A DNA stretch of 64,000 nt from Thelonectria olida (Eukaryota > Ascomycota > Sordariomycetes > Hypocreales > Nectriaceae), in NCBI GenBank assembly GCA_020736575.1, contig JAGPYM010000013.1, positions 930,001 through 994,000 of the forward strand. Direction: 5' to 3'. The notes below the pieces were generated by a model that was not told where the DNA came from, did not search any database, and saw only the letters and a program-made list of their open reading frames with translations. This document shows, in pieces, positions 54,801-64,000 of this stretch. Numbering within the stretch: the first letter of the stretch is position 1; each line of letters opens with the position of its first letter. Made by a program: the position numbers and the translations under genes.

Positions 54801-57800
54801 TTACTTTGCCTGCTTGGACGCCTTGGTTCGGAGCTTCATGAGCAGGTACACCAAGGCGTAGGAGCTGCAGGCGAAAATAGCCACGATGCCGGCATCTCTC
54901 CAGCCGTAGTAGTACTCCTTGAGGTTGAGGGTGCGCAGGTAATCCTCGCCCTTGGTGTACGAGCACACCATGCACTCCGAGGTCGCGTCGGGGTTGACCA
55001 GGTTGCTGACGAGGCCGACGCCCTGCGTGAGATAGTCGGCCAGATAATCGCCGCAAGTAGTGCCATTGGGAGGGTCGAAGCGCGCGAATTCTCGGTCCTT
55101 GCAGTTGATGTCGGCTCCCCAGATGTTGAAGACCAGCATGCTTCCCATCAAGTAGTTGAAAGGGTTGAGCCAGTAAATCCAGTATCTCCAGAATTCCTGA
55201 ATCTGTGCGTAGGGGACCAAGACACCACAGAACGAGACCAATGTCCCGATGATCAGAGGGTTGACTAGCGACGCGAAGACCTCGTTGGGTGCGTAAGCGG
55301 CAACGAACTGGCCGATGCCGGTGTACACAAACTCGTACATCAACATGACGAAGAAGGTCGCGCCGACGCGGTCCGAGTTATTGGGGAACCCTAGAAGCGT
55401 GCTGTTAGCATAGAACTCGATTGTGAAGATTCTGGCGCTACTTACCAACTGTCCAGTACCAGCAAACGAGGTAGAGAACGGCACAGATACACAGGTAAGG
55501 GATCTCCGACACAACCAAACCGGTCACGAAGGCCACCCACGAGTACATCTTGGACTTCTTCTCGCGCGCCTCGAAGATGTCGCGACGATGGATAAACAAA
55601 GGCTGAAGCTGGGCCATGACGCCGGGAGCGACAAAGATAAAGTTGAAGATAGTGAACAGCTTGAGCTGGAGCTCGCTGACTGAGTCACCGACCATCCAGA
55701 AGGTGAAACCGTTGAACAGAGCGGAACCAATGTGCAGAGCAAACTTGTTGTTGACATAGTCGGCGTTGCGGAACAGAGAAACGTTCATGCGGTGAGTCAC
55801 GAGCTTGATCTGCTCCCACATGGGAGTGGCAAACTCATAGCCGTCGTCGAAAGTGCCAGGCGGTTTGGAGGCAGCGTCTGAAACGATTCGATCAAGCTCC
55901 TTGCTAACATCATCATGCTCGGGAGATGCAAGCCAAACCTCGTTCCAATCCTTGCCCTGGGAGAGTTGTCCAGACACGACGTCAATCATGTGCTCGGCAG
56001 GGTTCACATCCTTCGGGCAAGGAGCACCGTTGCGACCAAAGTAGTCCTTGACGGTCTTGGCATGGTCACCAATGTCGCCAAAGTAGACGGTCTTGCCCCC
56101 CTTGGCGAGAAGAAGCAAAGTATCGAATTGGGCGAACAATTGGGCAGAGGGCTGGTGAATGGTGACGAGAACAGCCTGGCCAACAGAGGCAAGCTTTCGA
56201 AGGAAACGCACTGTGTTATAAGCAGACTGGCCATCAAGGCCGGACGTAGGCTCGTCAAGGAAGATGAGAATGCTAGGCTTGGAGACCAATTCAACGCCGA
56301 TGGTGACACGCTTGCGCTGTTCAACGCTCAATCCGGCCCCAACTTCGCCAATCAGGGTATCAGCGAGGTCATGAAGCTCAAGGAGGTCGATAATGGTGTC
56401 AACATATTTAAGCTTCTCCTCGCGAGGGGTCTCACGGTTTTGACGAAGCAAAGCAGAGAATTCCAGGGCTTCGCGGACAGTCGAGTAGGGCTCATGGACA
56501 TCAAGCTGCTCGCAATAACCGGCAGATCGTTGGAAGGAAACGGGCAAGGGGCGGCCGTCAACCAGAATCGAACCGTTAATAGTACCCTCAGTCTTGCGCT
56601 GCGCGAGAACGTCAAGAAGAGTAGTCTTCCCGGCTCCGCTGCTACCCATCAGGGCACCAAGCATACCGGGCTTAACCCAGCCTTGAACATTGTCCAAGAG
56701 GACGCGATCGCCAGAAGGAGTCTTGACAGTATATGTGAGGTTCTTCCAGGTAAAGACAGACGTGTTGCGAATGAGGTTCTCGTCCTCAGAAGTCGAGTCA
56801 TCGTCAGTGCCAAGTGGGCCACCGGTGCCGCTCTCGCTCTTCTTCTTCTCTGAGACTTGACCCTCCTCATCAACTTGACGAAGCGACTGGGTGATGTGGG
56901 CATTTTCGCGGGGAATCAACAGACTGGGGCCGTCCTCGGAGGAAGATCGCCACCTCGAGGTTGCGATAATGGTGAGGGCGACAAAAAGAGCCCACCAAGC
57001 CCAGAGGATGCCAAAGTTTCGCCAGATGTGAGACTCGCTATAGGAGAGAGAGGCGAGGTAATCATCGCCAGTCACGAAAGAGATGCCAGGGCGAGCACCA
57101 CCGACGCCAGCACAAGCCTGGTGAGCAGTGTCGCTGAAAGACGGACCACTTGGGACCAAGTTGTTGCCGACGCAAGGAATAATCTTGCCCTTGAACTCGT
57201 TGGACAAGAGCGCATCGAAGGCATATGACATGGGATTGATCCAGTAGATCCACACGAACCATGGGTGCATGTTTGGCTTCTGAATCATATATCCCGAATA
57301 GATGATGGTGGCAGCGATCAAGAAACCAGAAACCTTGGATGCACCGTCAAAGGTGCTGAAGCCGGCACCAACAGCTCGGAACAAGGCCGTCATACACTAA
57401 TAGACACGGTCAGTTTCACAGCAACAATTGACCAAGAGCTGTACTTACCATTGTGATGGCAATTAGCAAAACCCAAAAGGTGAAGAAAGCACCCGCCGAC
57501 ATGGTCAGATTAACCATGAAGTATAGGATGAGGGAAAAGCTAGACACCTGGAATAAAATGACGGGAATATCTGCAGTGATCTGCGCGATACAGAAAGCGG
57601 CCGGGTGGAAAAATGCAAAGTTTTTGTGCTTGATGAGCACCGGACGTCCAGTAAAGGAGTCGGTGACCTCGGCCATGGACAGAAGAGAGTTGAAGAGAAC
57701 AGCAAAGAAACAGGCGCCAGACTTGATAAACAAGCCTGCAGAGTTACTGGGAGCGTTATAGAACAGAGATCCAGCGATCAAAGCCTGTACAATAGTCGAG

Positions 57801-59183
57801 ACCTGCTTGATGAGAAAAGTTGCCTTGTCGCCCAAGAGAATTTGGTACTGTCGCTGCACGCAAGCCTTGACTTGAGGGACGAATCCAACAGTCATTGAGC
57901 TCTTTGCCGGAAGTCGCTTGTCTTTCTCGCCATGCACACCTTCTTTGAAAGCCTTGGTTCGCTCTTGGGCTAGAGGTGTTGTCGGGTAGTCGTACTCGGC
58001 AATCATGCCGTCGTAGATAGGCGACTTCTCGTACTCTGCGCGGAGAGCAGAGGCAGTGCGAGGGAATCGGTCCTCGTATCCAGGCTGGATAGCTCGCTCG
58101 GTAGGAACAGTGACACCGGTCAGATAGTCGGCAACGTTAGCTCCGTGTTGGCAGATAAAGCCCATCTGTTCCATAAAGGGTCGAGCTTCCTTCATTGGAC
58201 CGTAGTAAACCTGTTTTCCTTCATCAAGAACGAGAACCTTGTCGAATAGGTTGTAAATTCCGTTTCCGGCTTGGTACAAGGAGACGATGGAGGCAAGGCC
58301 AAGCACATCTGTCATGGCCCGAATCGCCTTTGCCCATTCGAGAGCGCTATAAGAGGTTAGTAAAAGACAATGGTGGGCTTATGAGAGGTGGTAAGACATA
58401 CGTGCTGGCATCGAGACCTCGGGTTGAGTTATCCCAGCAGAAAACTGAAGCGCGAGTTGTCATTGTCTCGATGATGGAGACTCGCTTGCGTTCACCACCC
58501 GAGACACCTCGAACGAACGCATTGCCGACCTTGGTGTCGTGAGTATGCTCGATACCCATGGACTGGAGCAGGAAATCTCGTGTCTCTTTCCGTAGCTCTT
58601 CATGAGAAGTAACGCCGTTGGGAAGGTGGAAAGGAATCTTCAAACGGGTCGCAAAGTCCATTGTCTGCCCAACGGTGAGGGATGGGAAGAACAATTCTTC
58701 TTCGGTATTGATGACGATTTGGCCGCGGTACTGTTGGGCTTCATCGGCGTTCATGGAGCCGTAATGCACATCTCCAGACACATTTGCGTATCCTCTCCTC
58801 TTGTTGGCAATCATGTTCATCAGCGTTGTGCAGCCTGACCCTGGCCTTCCCAAAACCAGCAGCATCTCTCCAGGCTTGACGCATCCATGGCTGTTGTCGA
58901 TGATTGTCTTCAGCGGAGGCTTGTGTCGAGATTCTTGGACCAGCTTCGGGATGTTGAACTGCGAAAGGACGTTCTCGTGGATAGCAGCATCGGCGCTGAC
59001 GACTTCGACATTGAGATTTTGCCATGTAACACCAAGCTCGCGGTCAGGAAAGCCAGATGCTTGGTCTCGTTCCTTGAGTGCGGCAACCTTTGGTTTCAAG
59101 GCCCACTCGTTGTCTTCGCCGCCGAGCTCGTGCATGACCGACTGGTCATACACGGTCTGGGATCCATCGTTGTCTGAATCCAT
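54801..59183 (-). CDS. PDR-type (ABCG) full-size ABC transporter
   Basis: I start at ATG 59183 ([16 protein letters not shown]), the expected short acidic N-terminus; the frame is open further upstream but without family-like sequence. Introns near 58350-58400, 57394-57450 and 55392-55444 give about 1,400 residues in the NBD1-TMD1-NBD2-TMD2 order of fungal pleiotropic drug resistance pumps. NBD1 has the PDR-typical degenerate Walker [10 protein letters not shown], signature [11 protein letters not shown] and Walker [13 protein letters not shown]2 has canonical GSSGAGKTT, a deviant signature [11 protein letters not shown] and [12 protein letters not shown]. This asymmetry is normal in the subfamily. 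Such pumps expel antifungals and plant defence compounds; similarity in layout to the Fusarium ABC1 group is from memory. It is divergent from a Zn2Cys6 regulator. Confidence 0.95.
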
Positions 59184-59928
59184 GGTGAAAGATGGATGGA
59201 TGGGATAGGCCTCGTTTCCAGTGTGGCCGGAGAGACGGAGCCACAAGCGCCTAGTTGAACACTCTGGAATTGGGGACGCAGAGCAGTTGGACAAGAAAGA
59301 TAAGGAAGAATTAAAAGTTAAACAAGCAATTTTGAATCAATCGAAAAGAAAAAGTGCATGATGAAAGGATTTAAAAGGCATATAGGAATTCGCGTCGGCA
59401 TTCTTTTCAAGTCCGACAGTTGGTTGCCAGCTGCTCCACCATTCATCACAGGGGGGACAGATCCGGTGAGATTCGGACTCCCGCTCGGAGAGATGAGACA
59501 AAACATTGGCGATGGCTGTCAACTGGAGTCCCACTTCGCTCTTCCAGCAAAAGTCCGTAGTTGACAAGTTACATTGTTTGTTGGTGGGCACGCTCGCATT
59601 CGCAAAGGATGCGGACCCGTACAAACTGCAGCCGCTTAGTAACTGCACGTACCGGCTTTCGAGGGAGGGCAAAGCCAGATAAGATGGGATAAACTCCCCG
59701 GTGGAAAGAGGTGCATTTCGTCATTCCTGATCAAGCAAGTTTCGCTCGGACAAGGACACAGTTTCGTCCGTATATCCGTCGTCGGGTTGAATCAACAGTC
59801 CGAAAGGGACGGCACCTGAAGCGGCTGTGATGGAGGCTGAGATGTGTCACAAAGCTTAACGGTTCAAGATGCTTGGCCTCGCGCCCGCGTTTCGCTTCAG
59901 GCCGAAGAAAAGGACGGACGTGGTGACT

Positions 59929-59940
59929 GTCGGCGCCGAC
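59929..59940. promoter_or_regulatory. Perfect 12-bp palindrome gtcggcgccgac
   Basis: The sequence equals its own reverse complement and contains CGG and CCG triplets facing each other. It lies about 745 bases upstream of the transporter ATG. It may be a protein-binding site; a single occurrence means chance is possible. Confidence 0.35.
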
Positions 59941-60104
59941 CATGTCCGACGCAGAGGGGCGATGACGTCTTCAAAGCTTTGCGTTGTCTGCTTCAGGTCG
60001 TTGCGCTTGGGACACGATCTTTGAAATTTTCCGATGGTTCCAGGTGCCGATGCGCCACCAGTTCGATGATCAGGGTCCATCCCAGGGCTTGACGTTTTCA
60101 TCTG

Positions 60105-60121
60105 CCGCTGACTAAGCGGAG
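60105..60121. promoter_or_regulatory. CCG-N9-CGG element, copy 1
   Basis: ccgctgactaagcggag contains inverted CCGCT...AGCGG arms, i.e. CCG-N9-CGG, the kind of spaced inverted triplet bound by Zn2Cys6 dimers. A second copy with one mismatch lies at 60354-60370. Both are between the transporter and the Zn2Cys6 gene. Confidence 0.5.
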
Positions 60122-60353
60122 ACAATTTAGCCGAAGCGGTTCTTTGGCGCGATGCTGAGAGTCAACCTCGATCGATGCCACATGGAAACGGGGCCGCACA
60201 TCCACAACCTTGTCATAGCGCTGCCGCCGACATGCTTGAATTGACGAGCCCTTCCAATTTAACACTTTTGGGGCGTCCGAGGCACGAGCGTCACCAGCGC
60301 CGAGACACCCAAGACCCTTTGCGCCGCAGCTAGTCCCCTTTCGGTCGCAACAT

Positions 60354-60370
60354 CCGCTGACTAAGAGGAG
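60354..60370. promoter_or_regulatory. CCG-N9-(A)GG element, copy 2
   Basis: ccgctgactaagaggag matches copy 1 at 16 of 17 positions. The single change turns the second CGG triplet into AGG, so it may be a weaker half-conserved site. Spacing between copies is 249 bases. Confidence 0.45.
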
Positions 60371-60409
60371 CTCACTTCGCACAAACCGCTCGCTGCTCTT
60401 CTGTCCTGT

Positions 60410-60417
60410 CCCGCGGG
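60410..60417. promoter_or_regulatory. CCCGCGGG palindrome (PDRE-like core)
   Basis: The core CCGCGG is the everted-triplet arrangement bound by yeast Pdr1/Pdr3 (TCCGCGGA). It lies about 300 bases upstream of the Zn2Cys6 ATG. One copy only, so this is weak. Confidence 0.3.
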
Positions 60418-60714
60418 ATCCGCTGACGGCCTTCGGACTTTGTTCAACTCCATTTCTTCCGCTTTGAAGCAGACACATAATCAATCCGCATCAAGTCGTG
60501 TCAGCAGCCTGTCGCCCTCTGCCCAGCGCTTCCGGGCCACCCCGGATTTTGGGCAAGAAGTTCAGGCCGACCCGTCAAGTTGACCGCTAAAACTGGGGGC
60601 GGTTGTCTTGACGTCTTTGCAGCCGTTGAAGCCAAAACCTCTTGTCGGTCTCGATTTGATTCACGTCGTGCCAACCCACCATTACTTAATCGGAAGGCCG
60701 ACGCATTCGCAGCC

Positions 60715-63213
60715 ATGGTGCAGAAGCGAGCATGCGATGCCTGCCACAGAAGAAAGGTATGTGCCAGCCACTCCTACCAGGGACTCCTTCAATCTCCAGT
60801 CCTGTCTGAGCCTCCGTTCCATGCCTCAGTGTTACATGAGTATCCCTAACCCTATACCCTGAAAGAAAAGAAACTCCACACCCCAAGACCCTTAGCATCT
60901 GCCATGCCTCGATCCGTAGATCCATCGATCCATGGCTATGTAAAGATGTATGGCTAGCTAACCTCCCACTCTACAAACAGATCCAATGTGATTCGACCGA
61001 CCCAGAAACCCCCTGCAACTGGTGTGACCACCATGGGCTTGCCTGTACCTTTGACAGAGTGAGGGGTCGGAAGAAGAGAGCCAAGTCCAAGTAGGTTCAT
61101 CAAGTCGGTATATGCTGATCTGATATTTAACCTTCCCCAAACATCAGCAGATGATCCTTGTCTAACATGTATCCCCCCGTCTCGTCAATCTAGGAACAAA
61201 TTGAGTGTTGAACAGAGCTTTTCCGATCGACTTGGACGAATCGAGGACGCCTTAGCACGGACTATTGCCCGTCAAGAGCAAGAGACTAATAACGCCTCAT
61301 CCGCATCGTCTACCCCTACCCCTTCAGCTCCTCCCACCGTCTCGACCCCTTCTGTCACTCTAAGTGCCCCAGCATCAAACCCAGTAAGCCTCGGGGAGCA
61401 GTTTGCCGCTCATGAGTCGATACAATCGCCCTTCATCTCCACCCCCAGCAGTACCTTCAGTGCTGGCGCATCCTTTGGCCAGATTCACTATGGCGGATGC
61501 CACCTCGGGCAGATCAGCTCACATAATGGGATGCCCATCTTGTCTGAAGACGGCCAGAGATGGATCTCAGCTAGGACTGGCGAGGATGTGTCGTTCTCCA
61601 GGTTTCATCTGAGCTTCCAGCAAAGGGCTCTCCCCCCGACCTTGTCACCTGAGCACTTTTACAGCTCAACCGGCGAACTCTATACGTTACCTCCTCGAGC
61701 CGTTGTTGAACAAGTCACCGAAGCTTTCCTCCGTTCCTCATTTCGCCTTGTTTTCCCTGTCATTGATCGTGTTCTCTTCGAAGAAACTGTCAATTTTGCA
61801 TACGAAGAATGTGATGGTCAGCCTTCATTGAACCGCATTAGCGCCAAGGGTTGCGTCCTTGCCTTCGTTTCTATCATGTGCCTTTTTCAGAACGCGTTAG
61901 ACAATGTACCCCCAGTGGATGGGGATGCCTGTGCAGTCAAGGCGCACTACTTGTTGTCGGATGTCTTCGAAGACGCAAGTATTGTCAGTCTTCAGACTGT
62001 CTTCATGCTGGTAAGTGCTCTCACGAGTTTCATGAACACTGCACACCTTGAAGTTCCTGCGTCACCCATTTTCTAACATAATTACATTCATGCTAGCATA
62101 TGCATCAGACCTTTTCCGGCCGACTACAATCTGCAGCCATGTTACACGCAATCGCTTGTCGTATCGTCTTCATGCTCGGCGGTCACACTGACAAGCCAAT
62201 AAAGACGTCCGGTCCAGGAAATTCTCGCAAAGAGCGAGAGGCCCGACAGCTTCGACTATTATTTTGGTTGTGTTACGTATTCGACAAGGATATCGCGCTC
62301 CGGACCGGTCAGCCGCCTCTCATGTCGGGAGATTACTGCGATCTCACGTTGCCGGATAAGTACATGGAATGCTACTTGTATCTCCCAGATCTCAAGGAAG
62401 ATTTAAGTGCAAGGCATACTCATGAGGACCTTACTCCCCACCTACCCGGAGATCTACGACTAAGTTATCTGAAAGACAAGACATGTCGACTGCTATATTC
62501 TGTCCAAGCGCAGAAGAAGTCGGATGCTGAGATTCTACGTAATATTCGAGAGCTGGATGATGAGTTAGAGACGTGGAGGCTATCGATCCCTCCGGATTTT
62601 CGACCTACCCTGTCAATCACCGAAAAGAATCAGGTAATGATGAAAGGCATGGAGCTCCCACGAAGCATGCGTCATATTGGCTTGCATCTGGAGTACCATC
62701 ACCTCATGACTACAATTCACCGAGCGAGTGAGCGGTGCTACACCGTTCAGGCAGAAAACAGTACAAAGGAAGGCGATTGGAATCTGGGCGTTCGGTCAAG
62801 CATCGCCCTCTCACTGGAAGCCAGTCGTTCCACACTCATCTATTTGAGGGCTGCCGTCACTGGACTTGCCGGAGAGGCATTTTGGTGAGTAACGAGGCTA
62901 GCTGCCAACGCCCAAGTTGGACAAGACTAATAAGAATTCTAGGATTATTGTATTCTATCCCACGGCCGCCATCATGACCATTTTCCTCAATATTCTCAAG
63001 AACCCTTTAGAGCCGCAGGCCAAGCTCGACCTCGACCTACTCAGCTCTGCAACCGATCTCGTCAGAAGCATGCCTGTGCGCAGACTCACACTGTACGAAA
63101 TCGGTCACATCAAGATGGTCAACGAATTCGTTGCCGAGCTGATACGCCTTGGGAATTGCGCCATTTTAAAAGCAGATATAGAACGGAGGCGTCAAAACGA
63201 AACAACAGCGTGA
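60715..63213 (+). CDS. Zn2Cys6 transcription factor with fungal-specific domain
   Basis: ATG 60715 starts MVQKRACDACHRRK; a 224-base intron (60757-60980) splits the zinc cluster and splicing gives CX2CX6CX8CX2CX6C (CDACHRRKIQC, then C...CNWC, then C in GLAC). Further introns are 61091-61193, 62011-62096 and one near 62885-62941; all restore frame, giving 675 residues. The DNA-binding cluster is followed by basic RGRKKRAKSK, a heptad-like SDRLGRIEDALARTI dimerisation segment, a Ser/Pro/Thr-rich linker, and the middle homology region (PF04082) with LRLLFWLCYVFDKDIALRTG and QPPLMSGDYCDLTLP. It is nuclear and probably a dimer. The divergent PDR transporter is the most likely target, and symmetrical CCG/CGG elements lie between the two genes. 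Autoregulation is also possible. Confidence 0.92.
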
Positions 63214-63783
63214 GTGATGTGTGAATTGGACTGGAGTCGTTTCAAAATTGGGGGCTGGAGTGATTGATAAGTTAGCGATGCTATGATACCACGGGCTATT
63301 TGGCCTCGGATGTTGGGATTGGTTGCTTGCGTGTAATATACTTAGCTACGCATGGTTCTTCGTCTTGGTCTATAAAAGAGTGATTCAGATTCAGATTCAG
63401 ATGATATTAGCTTTCCGATATACCTGAAGCTACTGTTTCGGATGTAACATACCGTGCTTTATAAGGTACGGACCTGAATTAGCCGATGGCAGAGAGGTAC
63501 TTGTAAAACTGAATGGGTATTATACCTTACGATGTTGTTGCTATGGTCTACACACCCGGGCACCTAGTTATTTGGGATGTCTGAATGCAATCAGCATACC
63601 TTTGAAGATTTCACGCTTGTAATTGTTTATAGAATGTTATGGCTGCAATCATTGGGGTAGACAGGATTTAGGCCAGAACAACACGCTTCGGATGGCTCAA
63701 ATTCGTTCGTTACAGGTATCAAACCCAACGACGAATAAAATACAAGGTGCTGTTAGGTATCTTCAATCTAACAGATCAAAATT
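63214..63783. other. Convergent intergenic region
   Basis: About 0.57 kb between two convergent genes. It contains a short gattca x3 repeat near 63384-63401. No gene seen. Confidence 0.45.
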
Positions 63784-63999
63784 TCAAGTCAGCATCAAGC
63801 TGTCTCCACTACTCGCAACGATGCGTCGCCACGAGCTCATCAACTGTCCGTTTGAAGACGGGCCCTGCTTCCAAACCTCATGGACAGTCTGAATCCCTGT
63901 TCTCACAGCCTCAATACCGTAAACGGACACGTTTGCATACCACTCTCTGAAGCGTTCCTGGTGCTGCGACTCAAAAGCCTCGGTAGCGCCGATGAAGGC
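63784..63999 (-). CDS. C-terminal end of an unidentified protein (partial)
   Basis: The minus strand is open from the right edge to TGA at 63784-63786, giving 72 residues. The stretch reads as real protein (FESQHQERFREWYANVSVYG, then IEAVRTGIQTVHEVWKQG), amphipathic and rich in Trp/Tyr, with no antisense competitor showing a domain. The N-terminal part lies beyond the window, so the family cannot be named. It converges on the Zn2Cys6 gene. Confidence 0.5.
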   Translation of the reverse strand, partial: AFIGATEAFESQHQERFREWYANVSVYGIEAVRTGIQTVHEVWKQGPSSNGQLMSSWRRIVASSGDSLMLT

Positions 64000-64000
64000 G

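Larger units (their letters stand above)
59184..60714. promoter_or_regulatory. Divergent promoter region of ABC transporter and Zn2Cys6 factor
   Basis: About 1.5 kb between divergent starts. It contains several symmetrical GC-rich elements listed separately: a CCG-N9-CGG element with a near-perfect second copy, a 12-base palindrome and a CCCGCGGG palindrome. No gene seen; short open frames on both strands lack domains. Confidence 0.55.

Noticed and set aside
55915..56853. 312-residue open frame on the + strand
   Set aside because: Antisense to the second nucleotide-binding domain of the ABC transporter, whose Walker and signature motifs are on the minus strand.
1..64000. CRISPR arrays, bacterial-type operons or prophage signals
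   Set aside because: Spliceosomal introns and fungal families throughout show a eukaryotic genome; no spaced repeats of the CRISPR type were seen.
1..64000. tRNA and rRNA genes
   Set aside because: I saw no cloverleaf-like sequence with A and B box elements or rRNA-like stretch by eye; a tRNAscan or Infernal run would decide.

Overview
The window is nuclear DNA of a filamentous ascomycete. Genes are split by many short introns (about 50-100 bases, GT...AG, with CTAAC/CTAAT-like branch sites). The gene families are typically fungal: an iterative highly reducing polyketide synthase, Zn2Cys6 regulator, PDR-type ABC transporter, lytic polysaccharide monooxygenase, GH62 and an NLR-like NACHT protein. 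The families together suggest Sordariomycetes, probably Hypocreales and possibly Fusarium-like; this placement is inference.

Layout. 1-0.2 kb: 3' end of a cell-surface protein with a short tandem repeat. 1.2-5.2 kb (-): NACHT protein with C2H2 zinc fingers and ankyrin-like C-terminus. 5.5-9.1 kb (+): SNF2/RAD5-like helicase with RING finger. 9.2-9.9 kb (-): decayed N-terminal remnant of a DUF6536 membrane protein. 11.2-28.2 kb: biosynthetic cluster containing an HR-PKS, membrane-anchored UDP-glycosyltransferase, FSH1-type hydrolase, MFS exporter and FAD monooxygenase. 29.4-32.4 kb: AA9 LPMO and GH62 arabinofuranosidase. 33.1-35.6 kb: VAO/ALO-type FAD oxidase with an acidic N-terminal extension. 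36.9-39.0 kb: a frame-broken gene and a polytopic membrane protein. 39.7-42.7 kb: AATase-type acyltransferase and an orphan helical protein. 43.2-47.4 kb: TPR remnant, strongly AT-rich (RIP-like) block and a 699-residue orphan membrane protein. 47.4-49.3 kb: two GNAT acetyltransferases. 49.6-50.9 kb: degenerate coding traces. 52.6-54.2 kb: SRPK-like kinase. 54.8-63.2 kb: PDR ABC transporter and a divergently transcribed Zn2Cys6 factor, with CCG-N9-CGG elements between them. 63.8-64 kb: 3' end of another gene.

How the genes work together. The 11-28 kb block forms a coherent route to a methyl-branched, variably reduced polyketide. The PKS builds the chain. It has no release domain, so the FSH1 hydrolase is the likely off-loading enzyme. 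The monooxygenase oxidises, the glycosyltransferase adds sugar and the MFS protein exports. PKS/GT and MFS/monooxygenase are two divergent pairs that each share a promoter region of about 1 kb. No pathway-specific regulator lies inside the block. The ABC transporter and Zn2Cys6 pair looks like a separate drug- or metabolite-responsive efflux module. The rest is accessory material: plant-polymer enzymes, an NLR-like gene and decayed genes.
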